From Marinobacterium aestuarii (GTDB taxonomy: Bacteria > Pseudomonadota > Gammaproteobacteria > Pseudomonadales > Balneatricaceae), in contig NZ_CP015839.1 of assembly GCF_001651805.1 (NCBI RefSeq), positions 5,022,001 through 5,086,000 on the forward strand: a stretch of DNA of 64,000 nt. The letters run 5' to 3'. The notes under the pieces are model-generated. The model was not told the DNA's origin, made no database searches, and saw only the letters and a list, made by a program, of their open reading frames with translations. The position numbers and the translations under genes are program-made. Positions 8,633 through 18,156 of the stretch are shown here, one piece after another (positions within the stretch are counted from its first letter, which is position 1; each line of letters starts with the position of its first letter).

Positions 8633-10987
8633 CTATCTAAACCAGTTTCTGAACCACTCGAGAGATTCTCCGACCGGATCATTAAAGCCACAGCTTACCG
8701 CCTGCTGCGGCGCAGTGCCGTAAAGGAACGGCAGCTGACGCGAGCCTTCACAACGCTGATCCGAGCGCAGCCCCGTCGCTTCATCTATCCATACATACTC
8801 AATACCATCCGGCATCCGCGCCAGATAAGGCTGCGGCTTCTCCCGACGCATGAAGTCCGTCCATACCTGCAGGGCACCGCTGGAGCCCGTCAGGGGCAGC
8901 TGCGAGTTGTCATCCCGGCCCAGCCAGACCACCGCCAGACGGTTGCCGGTAAAGCCGGCAAACCAGCTGTCACGCTGATCGTTGGATGTGCCCGTCTTGC
9001 CCGCCACGTTCAGGTTGGCCGGCAACTGCTGATACACCGACCGTGCCGTGCCCTCGCGGGCCACTTCCTGCATGGCGTACTGAATAAGGTGGATCAGCTC
9101 CACCGGCACCGTCTGACGCACCTGGAACGGATAGCGTGAGAGCTCCTGCCCCTGTGCATCCGTCACCATCCGAATCGCCCGCAGCGGCGTCTGGAAACCG
9201 TTGGCGGCAATGGTCTGATACATGCCAGCCACTTCAAACGGCGACATGCCCTGACCACCCAGCAGCAGCGACGGATAGGCCTTAAGGTCGCGCTCAATGC
9301 CCAGACGATGCAGCATGTCCACTACCCGTTCGACACCAATATCCATGCCCAGTTTGGCGGTGGCAAGATTGTACGACAACGCCAGCGCCCGGTGCAGAGG
9401 TACGAGCCCGTGGGATTTCCGGTCGAAGTTATTCGGTTCCCACAGATCACCATTGGGCAGTTTTACCCGCAGTGCCTTGTCTTCCAGCGTGCTGGCCAGG
9501 GTGTAGCCCTGCTCCAGCGCCGCCAGATAGACCGCCGGTTTTACCAGCGAGCCGATGGGACGTACCGCATCCAGCGCCCGGTTAAAGCCCTGGAAGCGAG
9601 TATCACGACCACCCACCAGCGCCAGCGCATCGCCGGTCTGTGGATCGGTCACCACCATGCTGCCTTCCAGGCCATCCACCTTCTTGCCATAGCGTTTTTC
9701 CAGCTTGGCCATGGTCGCCACCAGTGCCTCTTCAGCACGGCCCTGTACCACCGGGTCCATGCTGGTGAACACCCGCAGTCCTTCGGAACTCAAGTCTTCG
9801 TCGCGATAGTCTTCGCGCAGCTGGCGTTTTACCAGGTCCAGATAGGCGGGGTAGGCGCCCTTGTGCAGATTCTTTTCCTTGACCACATCCAGGCCTTCAG
9901 CCTGTGCCTGGGCCAACTGCTCTGCACTGATGACATTGCGCTCGGCCAGGATAGTCAGCACCAGATCGCGACGTTCTTTCGCCCGTTGCGGGTTGCGGCG
10001 CGGATCATAGAAGGATGGCCCTTTTACCAGCCCGGCCAGCAGCGCTACCTGATGCAGCTGCAGTTCCTGCAGCGGACGACCAAAGTAATACTGGCTGGCC
10101 AGCCCGAAACCGTGCACAGCCCGGGAGCCGGACTGCCCCAGATAGACTTCGTTAAGGTAGGCCTCGAGAATCTCGTCCTTGCCGTAATGCAGTTCCAGCA
10201 ACACCGCCATGGGGATTTCGGTGAGCTTGCGCAGCAGCGTGCGATCCGCCGTGAGATAGAAGTTCTTAATCAGCTGCTGCGTCAGGGTACTGCCGCCCTG
10301 AACGAAACGACCGGCCTGGAAGTTAACCCACATGGCCCGGGCAATACCCTTGAACGAGATGCCGTGGTGATCGTAGAAGCTGCGATCCTCGATACCGATC
10401 AGCGCCTCGGCCAGATAGGGCGGCGCGTCCTGCAGCCGGATCAGGTCGCGATCTTCATTACTGTTGGGATAAATGCCGCCCACCAGCAAGGGTTCCAGCC
10501 GTGCCAGCGGCAGAGTACGACCTTCTTCGTCGCTAATACGGCTCAAACTACCACCGCTGAAATCCAGTAACAGCTGCCGCGAGGGTTCAAAGCCGTCGGG
10601 GAAGGTAAAGCCGCGGCTATGCACCCGGGCGCGGGAGCTGGCCCACTCGGCCAGACCTGGCGCGCTGGCGCTGCGCACAAAACGGTAGCCCAGGCTGTTC
10701 AGTTCCGCCTTGAGATCGTCCATCGCCAGCGGCTGTCCGGGATACAATTCCAGCGGACGAGCGTATACCTTGGCTGGTAATGCCCAGCGTTTACCTTCAA
10801 ACTTGCTGCGCACCTGCATGTCCAGGTAGGCCATGCCAATGGCAACAAAGACACTCATCACGAGTGTCAGTTTAAAAAGGAACTTGAACAGGGAAGGCCA
10901 AAAACGTCCCCGTGGACGCTTGCGAACAGGCTTGCGCCTGGCATCGGAACGGGAGGGTTTTGCAGCGGAGGCTCTCTTTTTTGTCAT
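8633..10987 (-). CDS. mrcB: Penicillin-binding protein 1B (bifunctional peptidoglycan synthase)
   Basis: It polymerises lipid II and cross-links the peptides. The 784-residue protein has a basic cytoplasmic tail (1-30), one membrane anchor (about 34-54), a UB2H-like region (about 70-155), and a GT51 domain with EDRSFYDHHG (200-209) and GGSTLTQQL (231-239). The transpeptidase domain has SLVK (480-483, nucleophile Ser480), SYN (538-540) and KTGT (664-667). All catalytic motifs are intact. It forms a two-gene unit with the LpoP-like lipoprotein, and its start is only 45 bases from the divergent kinase gene. Confidence 0.97.
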   Translation of the reverse strand: MTKKRASAAKPSRSDARRKPVRKRPRGRFWPSLFKFLFKLTLVMSVFVAIGMAYLDMQVRSKFEGKRWALPAKVYARPLELYPGQPLAMDDLKAELNSLGYRFVRSASAPGLAEWASSRARVHSRGFTFPDGFEPSRQLLLDFSGGSLSRISDEEGRTLPLARLEPLLVGGIYPNSNEDRDLIRLQDAPPYLAEALIGIEDRSFYDHHGISFKGIARAMWVNFQAGRFVQGGSTLTQQLIKNFYLTADRTLLRKLTEIPMAVLLELHYGKDEILEAYLNEVYLGQSGSRAVHGFGLASQYYFGRPLQELQLHQVALLAGLVKGPSFYDPRRNPQRAKERRDLVLTILAERNVISAEQLAQAQAEGLDVVKEKNLHKGAYPAYLDLVKRQLREDYRDEDLSSEGLRVFTSMDPVVQGRAEEALVATMAKLEKRYGKKVDGLEGSMVVTDPQTGDALALVGGRDTRFQGFNRALDAVRPIGSLVKPAVYLAALEQGYTLASTLEDKALRVKLPNGDLWEPNNFDRKSHGLVPLHRALALSYNLATAKLGMDIGVERVVDMLHRLGIERDLKAYPSLLLGGQGMSPFEVAGMYQTIAANGFQTPLRAIRMVTDAQGQELSRYPFQVRQTVPVELIHLIQYAMQEVAREGTARSVYQQLPANLNVAGKTGTSNDQRDSWFAGFTGNRLAVVWLGRDDNSQLPLTGSSGALQVWTDFMRREKPQPYLARMPDGIEYVWIDEATGLRSDQRCEGSRQLPFLYGTAPQQAVSCGFNDPVGESLEWFRNWFR

Positions 10988-11032
10988 CGGCTCAGTATAA
11001 TTCCTTACCTAATTGCGCGATACCGGGATTCT

Positions 11033-12562
11033 ATGTTTCCTGAATTTATTCAATCACTTTGTGACCCTGCGGCCTACCCGCATCCGACAAAGGATATTCG
11101 CGTCATCGAGACGCACATCTCCTGGCTCCTGCTCACCGGCGACTACGCCTACAAGGTGAAGAAGCCGGTCGACTTTGGTTTTCTCGATTTCACCAGCCTG
11201 CAGAAGCGACAGCATTTCTGCGAGGAAGAGCTGCGCCTGAATCGACGTCAGTCACCGGACCTCTATCTGGAGGTCGTCGCCATCACAGGTACGCCTCAGC
11301 AGCCCTGCATCAACGGCGAAGATGAAGCCTTCGAATACGCCGTGCGCATGCACCAGTTCGATACCGACCTGCGGCTCGATCTGCTGCTGCAGCAGAAACG
11401 CTTCGAACCCGACTGGATCGATGCTCTGGCCACCCAGATCGCGCATTTCCACTCGGCGGTCCCGATGGTCGCCTCCGACAGCCCCTGGGGCGAGCCGGAG
11501 AATATCTGGGAGCTGGTGTCGGACAACTTCCTGCACCTGCGCGATGTGCTGGACGACCCCGACGACTGGTCCGCGGTGCAGAAGCTGTCACAGCAAACCT
11601 CACAGCAGTTCCGCGAACTGACCGACGTTCTGCGCCGGCGCAAGACCGAAGGCCATGTCTGCGAATGCCACGGCGACCTGCATCTGGCCAACATTACGTT
11701 GCACAACAACGAACTGCGGCTATTCGACTGCATCGAATTCAATCTGCAGTTCCGCTGGATCGACACCATTTGCGACCTGGCCTTCCTGCTGATGGATCTG
11801 GAAGCCAATGGCCAGTTCCGCTGGGCCCACCGCCTGCTAAACCGCTACCTCGAACTCACCGGCGACTACAAGAGCCTCAAGCTGCTCAACTTCTACAAGG
11901 CTTACCGCGCCATGGTGCGGGCGAAGGTCGCGATGCTGGGCGAACACCCGGATCTCGAAACCTTTCGCCGCTACCTCAAGCTGGCGCAGCACTATGCCCG
12001 CACACCCAAGCCTGCTCTGCTGCTAATGCACGGGCTGTCCGGCAGCGGCAAGAGTTATATCAGCGGCCAGCTGGTGGAACGCATTGATGCCATCCGCATC
12101 CGCTCCGATATCGAGCGCAAGCGCCTGTACCGCGAGCTTAGTCTCAAAGGTGGCAAGCTCGACCTCTACGGCCAGGAAATGAACATTCGCACCTACCACC
12201 AGCTATTCGATACCACGCGCGAAATGCTGCGCGCCGGTTATTCGGTAGTGGTCGATGCCACTTTCATCCGCCAGCGGCCTCGCACCAGTTACGCTGAACT
12301 GGCCACCTCACTGGATCTACCCTTCCGTATTATCAGCTGTCATTGTGAACAGAAGCTGATCGAAGCCCGTCTCAAGCGAAGAAAAGCCAAAGGAGTGGAT
12401 GCATCCGATGCCGATGTGAGCGTGATGCACCAGCAAAAGAAGATGCAGCACCCGCTGCAGGACGACGAACTGGAGCGCACAGTGGCCGTCTATACCGACG
12501 ATGATGAAGCCCTGTATCTGCTCACCGACCGGCTAAGGCAGGACGGTGTCATCGGCGAATGA
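11033..12562 (+). CDS. Fused aminoglycoside-phosphotransferase-like / P-loop kinase protein
   Basis: A 509-residue two-domain protein. Residues about 30-320 resemble the APH/choline-kinase fold: CHGDLHLANI at 212-221 carries the catalytic Asp, and FDCIEF at 231-236 fits the metal-binding Asp. Residues about 325-509 are a P-loop kinase of the zeta-toxin/gluconate-kinase type with Walker A GLSGSGKS at 334-341. This fusion is widespread in proteobacteria and usually annotated only as an AAA-family ATPase; substrate unknown. Its last 30 bases overlap the 3' end of the convergent ABC ATPase gene. Confidence 0.85.
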   Translation: MFPEFIQSLCDPAAYPHPTKDIRVIETHISWLLLTGDYAYKVKKPVDFGFLDFTSLQKRQHFCEEELRLNRRQSPDLYLEVVAITGTPQQPCINGEDEAFEYAVRMHQFDTDLRLDLLLQQKRFEPDWIDALATQIAHFHSAVPMVASDSPWGEPENIWELVSDNFLHLRDVLDDPDDWSAVQKLSQQTSQQFRELTDVLRRRKTEGHVCECHGDLHLANITLHNNELRLFDCIEFNLQFRWIDTICDLAFLLMDLEANGQFRWAHRLLNRYLELTGDYKSLKLLNFYKAYRAMVRAKVAMLGEHPDLETFRRYLKLAQHYARTPKPALLLMHGLSGSGKSYISGQLVERIDAIRIRSDIERKRLYRELSLKGGKLDLYGQEMNIRTYHQLFDTTREMLRAGYSVVVDATFIRQRPRTSYAELATSLDLPFRIISCHCEQKLIEARLKRRKAKGVDASDADVSVMHQQKKMQHPLQDDELERTVAVYTDDDEALYLLTDRLRQDGVIGE

Positions 12563-13315
12563 CGAACTAAAGCGCGGTACACCCTCTACCAGAGCGACCT
12601 CGACACGGACGTCGAACAGCGTGCTCAGGCAGTATGGCGTCATGGTCTCCAGCATGGCTCCCTGCGCCAGTACTCGCCCCTGTTTCAGCAGCAGTACCCG
12701 GTCGGCATAACGCGCCGCCAACGCCAGATCATGCAGAATCACCAACACCGCCGCCCCGGCATCCGCCAATGTACGCAACTGCCGCAGGCACAGGTGCTGA
12801 TGCCTCAAATCCATTGCGCTAACCGGTTCATCCAGCAGCAGCACCGCCGTCTCTTCACCGCACTGCGCCAGCACCCGCGCCAGCTGTACCCGCTGCTGCT
12901 CGCCACCGGACAGGCTCAGATAGTTACGCGCTGCCAGCGTCTGCAACTCCAGTCTTTGCAGCCCGCTGCGGCAATGCGCCCGCTCTTCGGCCCGTCCCAG
13001 CCCCAGAGGGTAAGCACCCAGCGACACCACGTCCTCGACGCTAAAGGCAAAATCCAGCGGCTGATCCTGGGTCATGACCGCGAGCCTGCGGGCACGTTCA
13101 AGTGAATCCATCGAAAGCAACGGCTGATCATTCAGCCGCACGCTGCCCGTATCCGCCCGCTCCAGCCCCGCCAGCACATGCAGCAGGGTCGACTTGCCCG
13201 CACCGTTGGGGCCCAGCACGACCGTCAGGGAGCCCGGCGTCAGACTGACATCGACCCTGTCCAGCAGAAAACGGCCACTGCGCTGCACGCTCAAAGCACT
13301 CGCCTGCAGCGTCAT
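12533..13315 (-). CDS. Heme/cobalamin-type ABC transporter ATPase
   Basis: The cytoplasmic ATPase of an importer. The 260-residue product has Walker A GPNGAGKST (35-43), signature LSGGEQQR (135-142), Walker B LLLDEP (159-164) and the switch His in LVILHDLALAARYAD. The sequence around LAVMTQ...FAFSVEDVVSLGAYP resembles the hemin (HmuV/PhuV) subgroup, but BtuD-like use cannot be excluded. The start at 13315 overlaps the permease stop as ATGA, indicating coupling. No substrate-binding protein gene is adjacent. Confidence 0.88.
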   Translation of the reverse strand: MTLQASALSVQRSGRFLLDRVDVSLTPGSLTVVLGPNGAGKSTLLHVLAGLERADTGSVRLNDQPLLSMDSLERARRLAVMTQDQPLDFAFSVEDVVSLGAYPLGLGRAEERAHCRSGLQRLELQTLAARNYLSLSGGEQQRVQLARVLAQCGEETAVLLLDEPVSAMDLRHQHLCLRQLRTLADAGAAVLVILHDLALAARYADRVLLLKQGRVLAQGAMLETMTPYCLSTLFDVRVEVALVEGVPRFSSSFADDTVLP

Positions 13316-14319
13316 ACGCGCCCCCGCTGCCGGTACAGAATCATCAACAGGAAGAAAGGCCCGCCAATCAGCGCCGTGACGATGCCGATAGGCAGCTCCG
13401 CCGGGCTCACCAGCAGCCGTGCCAGAATATCGGCGAGTGTCAGCAAGAGCGCACCGAGCAGCGCCGATAGCGGCAGCAAGGCGCGGTTGTCCGGCCCACA
13501 CAGCAGCCGCACCAGGTGCGGTACCACCAGGCCGATAAAGCCGATCAAACCGCCAAGGGACACCACAGTACCCACGCCCAGAGCCACCAGCAGTACCAGC
13601 CGGCGGCGCAGACGCGATGTGACGACGCCCAGCAAGCGCGCCTGAGATTCTCCCAACAGCAGCAGATTGAGTTGCTGACCCTCGCGCAGCAACAGCAGCA
13701 ACACAGGTCCACCGATAGCCAGCAGCAAGAGAGCACTGCCCCAGTCGGTGCTGTGCAGGTTCCCCAGTAGCCAGAAGGTCACCTGACGCAACGACAGCTC
13801 GTCACTGAAATACTTCATGACACCAATGGCGGCCGCCGCAATGCTGTTCAGGGCAATACCCGCCAGCAGCATGGTCGTCACCGAAACGCCGCGTGGCGTG
13901 CGCGCTATGCGCAGCACCAGTGCCGTCACCAGCAAGCCGCCTGCGAATGCTGCCAGCGGCACCAGCACAGGCCCAAAGGGTCCCAGCAGCCAGGCGCCGC
14001 CGAAGACCAGTACCGCCACCGCCGCCAGCGCAGCACCGGCACTGATGCCTATCAGGCCGGGGTCAGCCAGCGAATTGCGAAACAGCGCCTGAATGGACGC
14101 GCCTGTAATGGCCAGAATGGCGCCCGCCGCCAGCGACATCACCAATCGCGGCAGCCTCAGCTCAAACAGAATCAGCCAGTCCCGCGAGCCCGGCTGCAAC
14201 AGCGCATCAGACGACAGCGAGACAGGGCCCACCCAGAGGGAAATCAATACCACGGGCAACAACAGCAGCCATAACAGCAGACCCAGCCGGTGCGCGGACA
14301 TGCATACGCTCGATATCAT
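13312..14319 (-). CDS. FecCD/BtuC-family ABC transporter permease
   Basis: An inner-membrane permease for heme, siderophore or vitamin B12 import. The 335-residue product has about ten hydrophobic segments, with the typical GASIQALFRNSLADPGLIGI stretch near residues 90-110 and GLIGFIGLVVPHLVRLLCG near 255-275, both family hallmarks. A second ATG 18 bases downstream (MSAHRLGL) is an alternative start. It is translationally coupled to the ATPase by a 4-base overlap and follows the TonB-like gene after about 10 bases, suggesting one operon. Confidence 0.9.
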   Translation of the reverse strand: MISSVCMSAHRLGLLLWLLLLPVVLISLWVGPVSLSSDALLQPGSRDWLILFELRLPRLVMSLAAGAILAITGASIQALFRNSLADPGLIGISAGAALAAVAVLVFGGAWLLGPFGPVLVPLAAFAGGLLVTALVLRIARTPRGVSVTTMLLAGIALNSIAAAAIGVMKYFSDELSLRQVTFWLLGNLHSTDWGSALLLLAIGGPVLLLLLREGQQLNLLLLGESQARLLGVVTSRLRRRLVLLVALGVGTVVSLGGLIGFIGLVVPHLVRLLCGPDNRALLPLSALLGALLLTLADILARLLVSPAELPIGIVTALIGGPFFLLMILYRQRGRV

Positions 14320-14329
14320 TGAGTCAGGG

Positions 14330-15160
14330 TCACTGGTCCAGCCGAAATTGAACCGGGATTCTCACATAGGAGGTCACCGCGACGCCATTGATTCGTGCCG
14401 GCAGCAACTGCCAGCCCGAGCCTGCCGCCAGTGCAGCCCTGTCGAGCAGCGGATAACCGGACGATTGCAGCACCTGTGCCGCCGTTACCCGTCCCTGGGT
14501 ATCCAGATCCAGCCGCAGCAGCACCTCCCCCTCCTGGTCGCGACGCCGTGCCAGTGGCGGATACGCCGGCGGCTGGGGCGGGCTGCGCCAGCTGGCCTGT
14601 TGCTGCTCGATCGGTCCATCTGCCTCCTGGGCGCCGGCCAGCGCCGGCGCCACAACTGATGCAGAAGCCGCAGAGGCCGCGCCGCCAGCATCAGCCACCA
14701 TTGAGTCCGCTATCGGTGCAGGCACAGGATCCGGAAAAGGATCCGGCTCGGGCTGACGCTCGGGTTCAGGTTCGGATACGGGTGGCTGTGGCTGTGGCTG
14801 TGGCTGTGGCTGTGGCTGTGGCTGTGGCTGTGGCTGTGGCTGTGGCTGTGCAGTATTTTTGACGGGAGCGGCAGTGCTCGCAAGCGCTCTTGCTGACTCT
14901 ATTGCAGGCGCAGGTTCTGGCGTTGGCGCTGGCTGCAGCGGCATATCTTCAGGCGCCGGAGCCACTACCGCGTCCGGGGCTGGCGCCGCCATCTGTATCT
15001 GAATATGTGACTCGCCGGCAGTACGCCCCCTGGTTGCGCCCGCACTGGGGCCGTCCCCCGACGCCAGCCAGGAGGCGGCCAGCAGAAGGTGTGCCGCGCC
15101 CGAGAGCAGCAGCATCAGCAACAAGGGGCTCAGTGTCTTGCGGGGTATCGGGCCTTGCAC
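14330..15160 (-). CDS. tonB: TonB-family energy transducer
   Basis: It couples proton-motive force to outer-membrane receptors. The 276-residue product has an N-terminal membrane anchor (about 11-32), a very Pro-rich periplasmic spacer with an uninterrupted (QP)n run at about 105-127, and a C-terminal TonB domain: YPPLARRR, EGEVLLRLDLD, SSGYPLLDRAALAA and PVQFRL. The start is GTG at 15160. It leads an operon with the permease and ATPase, consistent with TonB-dependent uptake of heme or another metal complex. ExbB and ExbD are not encoded in this stretch. Confidence 0.88.
   Translation of the reverse strand: MQGPIPRKTLSPLLLMLLLSGAAHLLLAASWLASGDGPSAGATRGRTAGESHIQIQMAAPAPDAVVAPAPEDMPLQPAPTPEPAPAIESARALASTAAPVKNTAQPQPQPQPQPQPQPQPQPQPQPPVSEPEPERQPEPDPFPDPVPAPIADSMVADAGGAASAASASVVAPALAGAQEADGPIEQQQASWRSPPQPPAYPPLARRRDQEGEVLLRLDLDTQGRVTAAQVLQSSGYPLLDRAALAAGSGWQLLPARINGVAVTSYVRIPVQFRLDQ
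14783..14850. repeat. Hexanucleotide tandem repeat (TGGCTG)n inside tonB
   Basis: About eleven head-to-tail copies of a 6-base unit lie in frame within tonB and encode the Gln-Pro run on the minus strand. Because the unit is two codons long, copy-number change would alter spacer length without shifting frame. Confidence 0.95.
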
Positions 15161-15271
15161 GCAGGTTCCGGCTCTCTTAGCATTCGTGGATGCGCATTAT
15201 AGAGGCCGACCGCCCCACTGTGGGTGAAGAGGCCTCAAGTCTGCGTTATCCCCGCTCACTTTGGATTCAAT

Positions 15272-15586
15272 ATGACTGTCCTTTGCAACATCAGCGAGAT
15301 TCCGGCCCAGAGTGCCCGCGGCTTTACCCTGGATGGCCGCGCACTGGTTGCCGTACACCATAACGGTCGTTTTTTCGTCTACGAGAACCGCTGCCCCCAT
15401 CGAGGTGTCGAGCTCGAATGGCAGCCCGACCAGTTTTTCGACTTTGAAGGCAACTATATTCAGTGCGCCACCCACGGTGCCCTGTTCAAGATAGACACCG
15501 GCGAATGTATCGCCGGCCCCTGCAACGGTCAGGCGCTCAACCAGGTGGCATTCAGTCAGATAGACTGCCAGATAGTGCTGCTCTAG
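15272..15586 (+). CDS. Small Rieske-type [2Fe-2S] protein
   Basis: A 104-residue ferredoxin-like Rieske domain. The cluster ligands are intact: Cys41-Pro-His43 in CPHRG and Cys65-x-x-His68 in CATHGALF. The start is ATG at 15272; the open frame begins earlier but the extra residues are not family-like. It resembles the NirD/Rieske proteins found alone in many proteobacteria. Partner reductase unknown. It converges with sfsA: the two stop codons share the palindrome CTAG, so the genes overlap by 4 bases. Confidence 0.88.
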   Translation: MTVLCNISEIPAQSARGFTLDGRALVAVHHNGRFFVYENRCPHRGVELEWQPDQFFDFEGNYIQCATHGALFKIDTGECIAGPCNGQALNQVAFSQIDCQIVLL

Positions 15587-16287
15587 AGCACGATCTCAAG
15601 CCGGCGACTCAGCACCAGCTCATCAGGTGTCGGCATGGCGCCATAAGCTAACAGCTCCACGCCGCCATCACGCGCCTCACGCAATAACCGCCCGTAGGCC
15701 GGATCTATCGCATCGGCAGGCCGTACCCGCTCGATACCGCCGTGGGGCACACAGAACAGCAGCACCGCCCGCACACCCTGGCGGGCCAGCAGCATCAGTT
15801 CTCGCAGATGCTTTTGCCCGCGCAGCGTCACCGCATCGGGAAAACTGCCCCAGCCATCCGCTTCGAGCAGGGTCACGTTCTTGACCTCAATCCAGGCATC
15901 GGCAACGGCGCCCTCACTGAGCACCAGATCAATGCGGCTGCGCTCTTCGCCATAGGGCACTTCCTGGCGAATACTGCGATAGCCGGCCAGCTCCTCAATC
16001 CGGCCCTGCTCAATGGCTTCGCGCACCAGCGCATTGGCACGCCCGGTATTGATTGAGGCCAGATGACGCCCTTCCACCTCCACCAGCTCCCAGCCAAGCG
16101 GATATTTACGTTTGGGGTTGCCGGAATCCAGCAGCCAGACCCGACTGCCAGGCTCGGCACAGTTGCGCATGGAACCGGTATTGGGGCAGTGCACCGTGAC
16201 GCAGCGCCCATCCGACAACTCAACGTCGGCCAGAAAACGCTTGTAGCGGCGCAGCAGGCGCCCTTCTATCAGATCGGTCAGCTGCAT
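15583..16287 (-). CDS. sfsA: DNA/RNA nuclease SfsA
   Basis: The 234-residue product matches SfsA in length and conserved blocks: an N-terminal OB-like region with NTGSM, then [26 protein letters not shown] and [11 protein letters not shown], the last two forming the nuclease-fold acidic/Lys core. The E. coli protein was first described as a sugar-fermentation stimulator and later as a nuclease; its cellular job remains unclear. It is coupled to the upstream aminotransferase by a TGATG overlap and lies before dksA as in Pseudomonas. Confidence 0.93.
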   Translation of the reverse strand: MQLTDLIEGRLLRRYKRFLADVELSDGRCVTVHCPNTGSMRNCAEPGSRVWLLDSGNPKRKYPLGWELVEVEGRHLASINTGRANALVREAIEQGRIEELAGYRSIRQEVPYGEERSRIDLVLSEGAVADAWIEVKNVTLLEADGWGSFPDAVTLRGQKHLRELMLLARQGVRAVLLFCVPHGGIERVRPADAIDPAYGRLLREARDGGVELLAYGAMPTPDELVLSRRLEIVL

Positions 16288-17450
16288 CAGCGGGCCAGCC
16301 GCCGGCGCAGACGCTCCAGCCCGAGTTCAATGCGTTCAAGACTGGTGGTATAGGAAAAACGGATAAAGTCATTGGCCCGGTACTGACCAAAATCCAGCCC
16401 CGGCGTCACGGCCAGATACTCGGATTCAAGCAGGTCCCAGCAGAACTCGAAGGCATTGTCGGTCAGATGACTGACATCGGCGTACACGTAAAAAGCCCCC
16501 TCGGGCGCTACCGGCACGCCCAGCCCCAGCTCGCGCAAACCACAGACAAGGCGATCACGCCGGGCGCCAAATTCATGCCGACGGGCTTCCAGAATAGCCA
16601 GGGTTTCGGGCTTGAAGGCCGCCAGAGCCGCATGCTGCGATACCGTCGAGGGCGAGATGTAGAGGTTTTGCGCCAGCTTCTCCAGCTCCGGCACCGCCTG
16701 CTCCGGTGCGACTATCCAGCCGAGTCGCCAGCCAGTCATGCCAAAGTATTTCGAGAAACTGTTAATCACGAAAGCATCGGGCTCCACCTGCAATACCGTC
16801 GGCGCATCGAAACCATAGGTCAGACCGTGGTACAGCTCATCCACCACCAGGTGACCACCCTGCTGCCGTACCACCTCGGCCAGCGCCGCCAGCTCGGCGG
16901 CATTCAGCACCGACCCCGTCGGATTGGCCGGCGATGCCAGCAGTACACCGGCGGTCTCGCTGTGCCAGTGCTGCCTGACCTGCGCCGGCGTAAGCTGGAA
17001 GTTGCAATCGGCATCCACCGGAATGAGCTGGGCTCGGGCCTCGATCAGGCGCAGAAACTGCCGGTTACAGGGGTAACCCGGGTCACTCATCATGAATGTC
17101 TGGCCGGGGTTGGCCAGCAGCGCAAACACCATCAGCAGGGCACCGGAGGCTCCCGCGGTAACAATGATCCGCTGCGGCGCTATATCCAGGCCGTAGCGCT
17201 GCTGATAAAAGCCGGCGATCGCCTCGCGCAGCTCAGGAATGCCTGTTGCCGGCGTGTACTGGGTGTGCCCCTGCTCGATTGCCACTCGAGCTGCCTGGGC
17301 TATAGGTGCGGCGGTCGGAAAGTCAGGTTCCCCCACCTCCATATGCACCACATCATGCCCCAGGGTTTCCAGTTCGCGGGCACGTTTGAGCAAATCCATC
17401 ACCTTGAAGGATTCGATATCACCAACCCGGTCACTCCAGCGCGCTGTCAT
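16287..17450 (-). CDS. Class I/II PLP-dependent aminotransferase
   Basis: A 387-residue fold-type I aminotransferase. It shows EVGEPDFPT (38-46), ASPANPTGS (172-180), the Asp in VVDELYHG (202-209) and the PLP lysine Lys234 in [15 protein letters not shown] (231-245). The general family includes aspartate and alanine transaminases; the exact amino donor cannot be read from sequence. Its stop overlaps the sfsA start. In Pseudomonas a homologue sits at the same place next to dksA. Confidence 0.9.
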   Translation of the reverse strand: MTARWSDRVGDIESFKVMDLLKRARELETLGHDVVHMEVGEPDFPTAAPIAQAARVAIEQGHTQYTPATGIPELREAIAGFYQQRYGLDIAPQRIIVTAGASGALLMVFALLANPGQTFMMSDPGYPCNRQFLRLIEARAQLIPVDADCNFQLTPAQVRQHWHSETAGVLLASPANPTGSVLNAAELAALAEVVRQQGGHLVVDELYHGLTYGFDAPTVLQVEPDAFVINSFSKYFGMTGWRLGWIVAPEQAVPELEKLAQNLYISPSTVSQHAALAAFKPETLAILEARRHEFGARRDRLVCGLRELGLGVPVAPEGAFYVYADVSHLTDNAFEFCWDLLESEYLAVTPGLDFGQYRANDFIRFSYTTSLERIELGLERLRRRLAR

Positions 17451-17674
17451 CGGCGTCTGCTCCTCGGCCTAAAAGCGCGGGATTATACCGCCACGAGCGC
17501 CCTGTGGCGCTAGCGCGACTGCACTGGCTAATTTGGTTATAAAGGCTAGCCTATTGAAAAGGGTTCTGGTAACTTCGTCGCCTTCCAGTGCCGGCGCTTG
17601 CACGGCTTTAGGCAGAAGGGATAACCGAACCGGACTTTGACAGTTCGGAGAACTCGGAGACGTGAGGCAAGACT

Positions 17675-18103
17675 ATGCCAACTAATGATTCTCAGTTTAC
17701 GCACTTTAAGCCCTACGATCTTGGTACGGGCGAAGAGTATATGTGCGATGCTCATCGCGAGCATTTTCGACAGATTCTGAATGCCTGGAAACGGCAGCTG
17801 ATGGAGGAAGTCGACAGCACTATCCATCATCTGCAGGAAGAAGCATCCAACTTTGCCGATCCCAGCGACCGCGCCAGCCAGGAAGAGGAATTCAGCCTCG
17901 AACTGCGTACCCGCGACCGCGAGCGCAAGCTGATCCGCAAGATTGACGAAGCGGTTGAGCGCATTGATGATGACGAATACGGTTTCTGCGATGCCTGCGG
18001 TATCGAAATCGGCATCCGTCGCCTTGAAGCACGCCCCACCGCAACGCTTTGCATCGATTGCAAAACGTTGGCAGAAATCAAGGAAAAGCAGCTCGGCGGC
18101 TGA
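17675..18103 (+). CDS. dksA: RNA polymerase-binding transcription factor DksA
   Basis: DksA binds the RNAP secondary channel and, with ppGpp, represses rRNA promoters and activates amino-acid promoters. The 142-residue protein has a long coiled coil (about 28-100) with the tip motif DPSDRA (Asp62 and Asp65). A C4 zinc finger follows, with Cys105, Cys108, Cys126 and Cys129 in CDACG and CIDCK. All key residues are present. It precedes gluQ, the usual arrangement. Confidence 0.97.
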   Translation: MPTNDSQFTHFKPYDLGTGEEYMCDAHREHFRQILNAWKRQLMEEVDSTIHHLQEEASNFADPSDRASQEEEFSLELRTRDRERKLIRKIDEAVERIDDDEYGFCDACGIEIGIRRLEARPTATLCIDCKTLAEIKEKQLGG

Positions 18104-18114
18104 CCCTTCCTGAA

Positions 18115-18134
18115 CCGGCCGCTGCGGCGGCCGG
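18115..18134 (+). other. GC-rich hairpin between dksA and gluQ
   Basis: A perfect 8-bp stem, CCGGCCGC-TGCG-GCGGCCGG, lies 12 bases after the dksA stop and 22 bases before gluQ. There is no T tract, so it is more likely an attenuating or mRNA-stabilising structure than a true terminator. Confidence 0.5.
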
Positions 18135-18156
18135 AAACGGCGTAGGACCCTGACCC

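Noticed and set aside
9308-10570. 420-codon plus-strand frame opposite mrcB
   Set aside because: Antisense shadow of the PBP1B coding sequence with His/Gln-rich composition.
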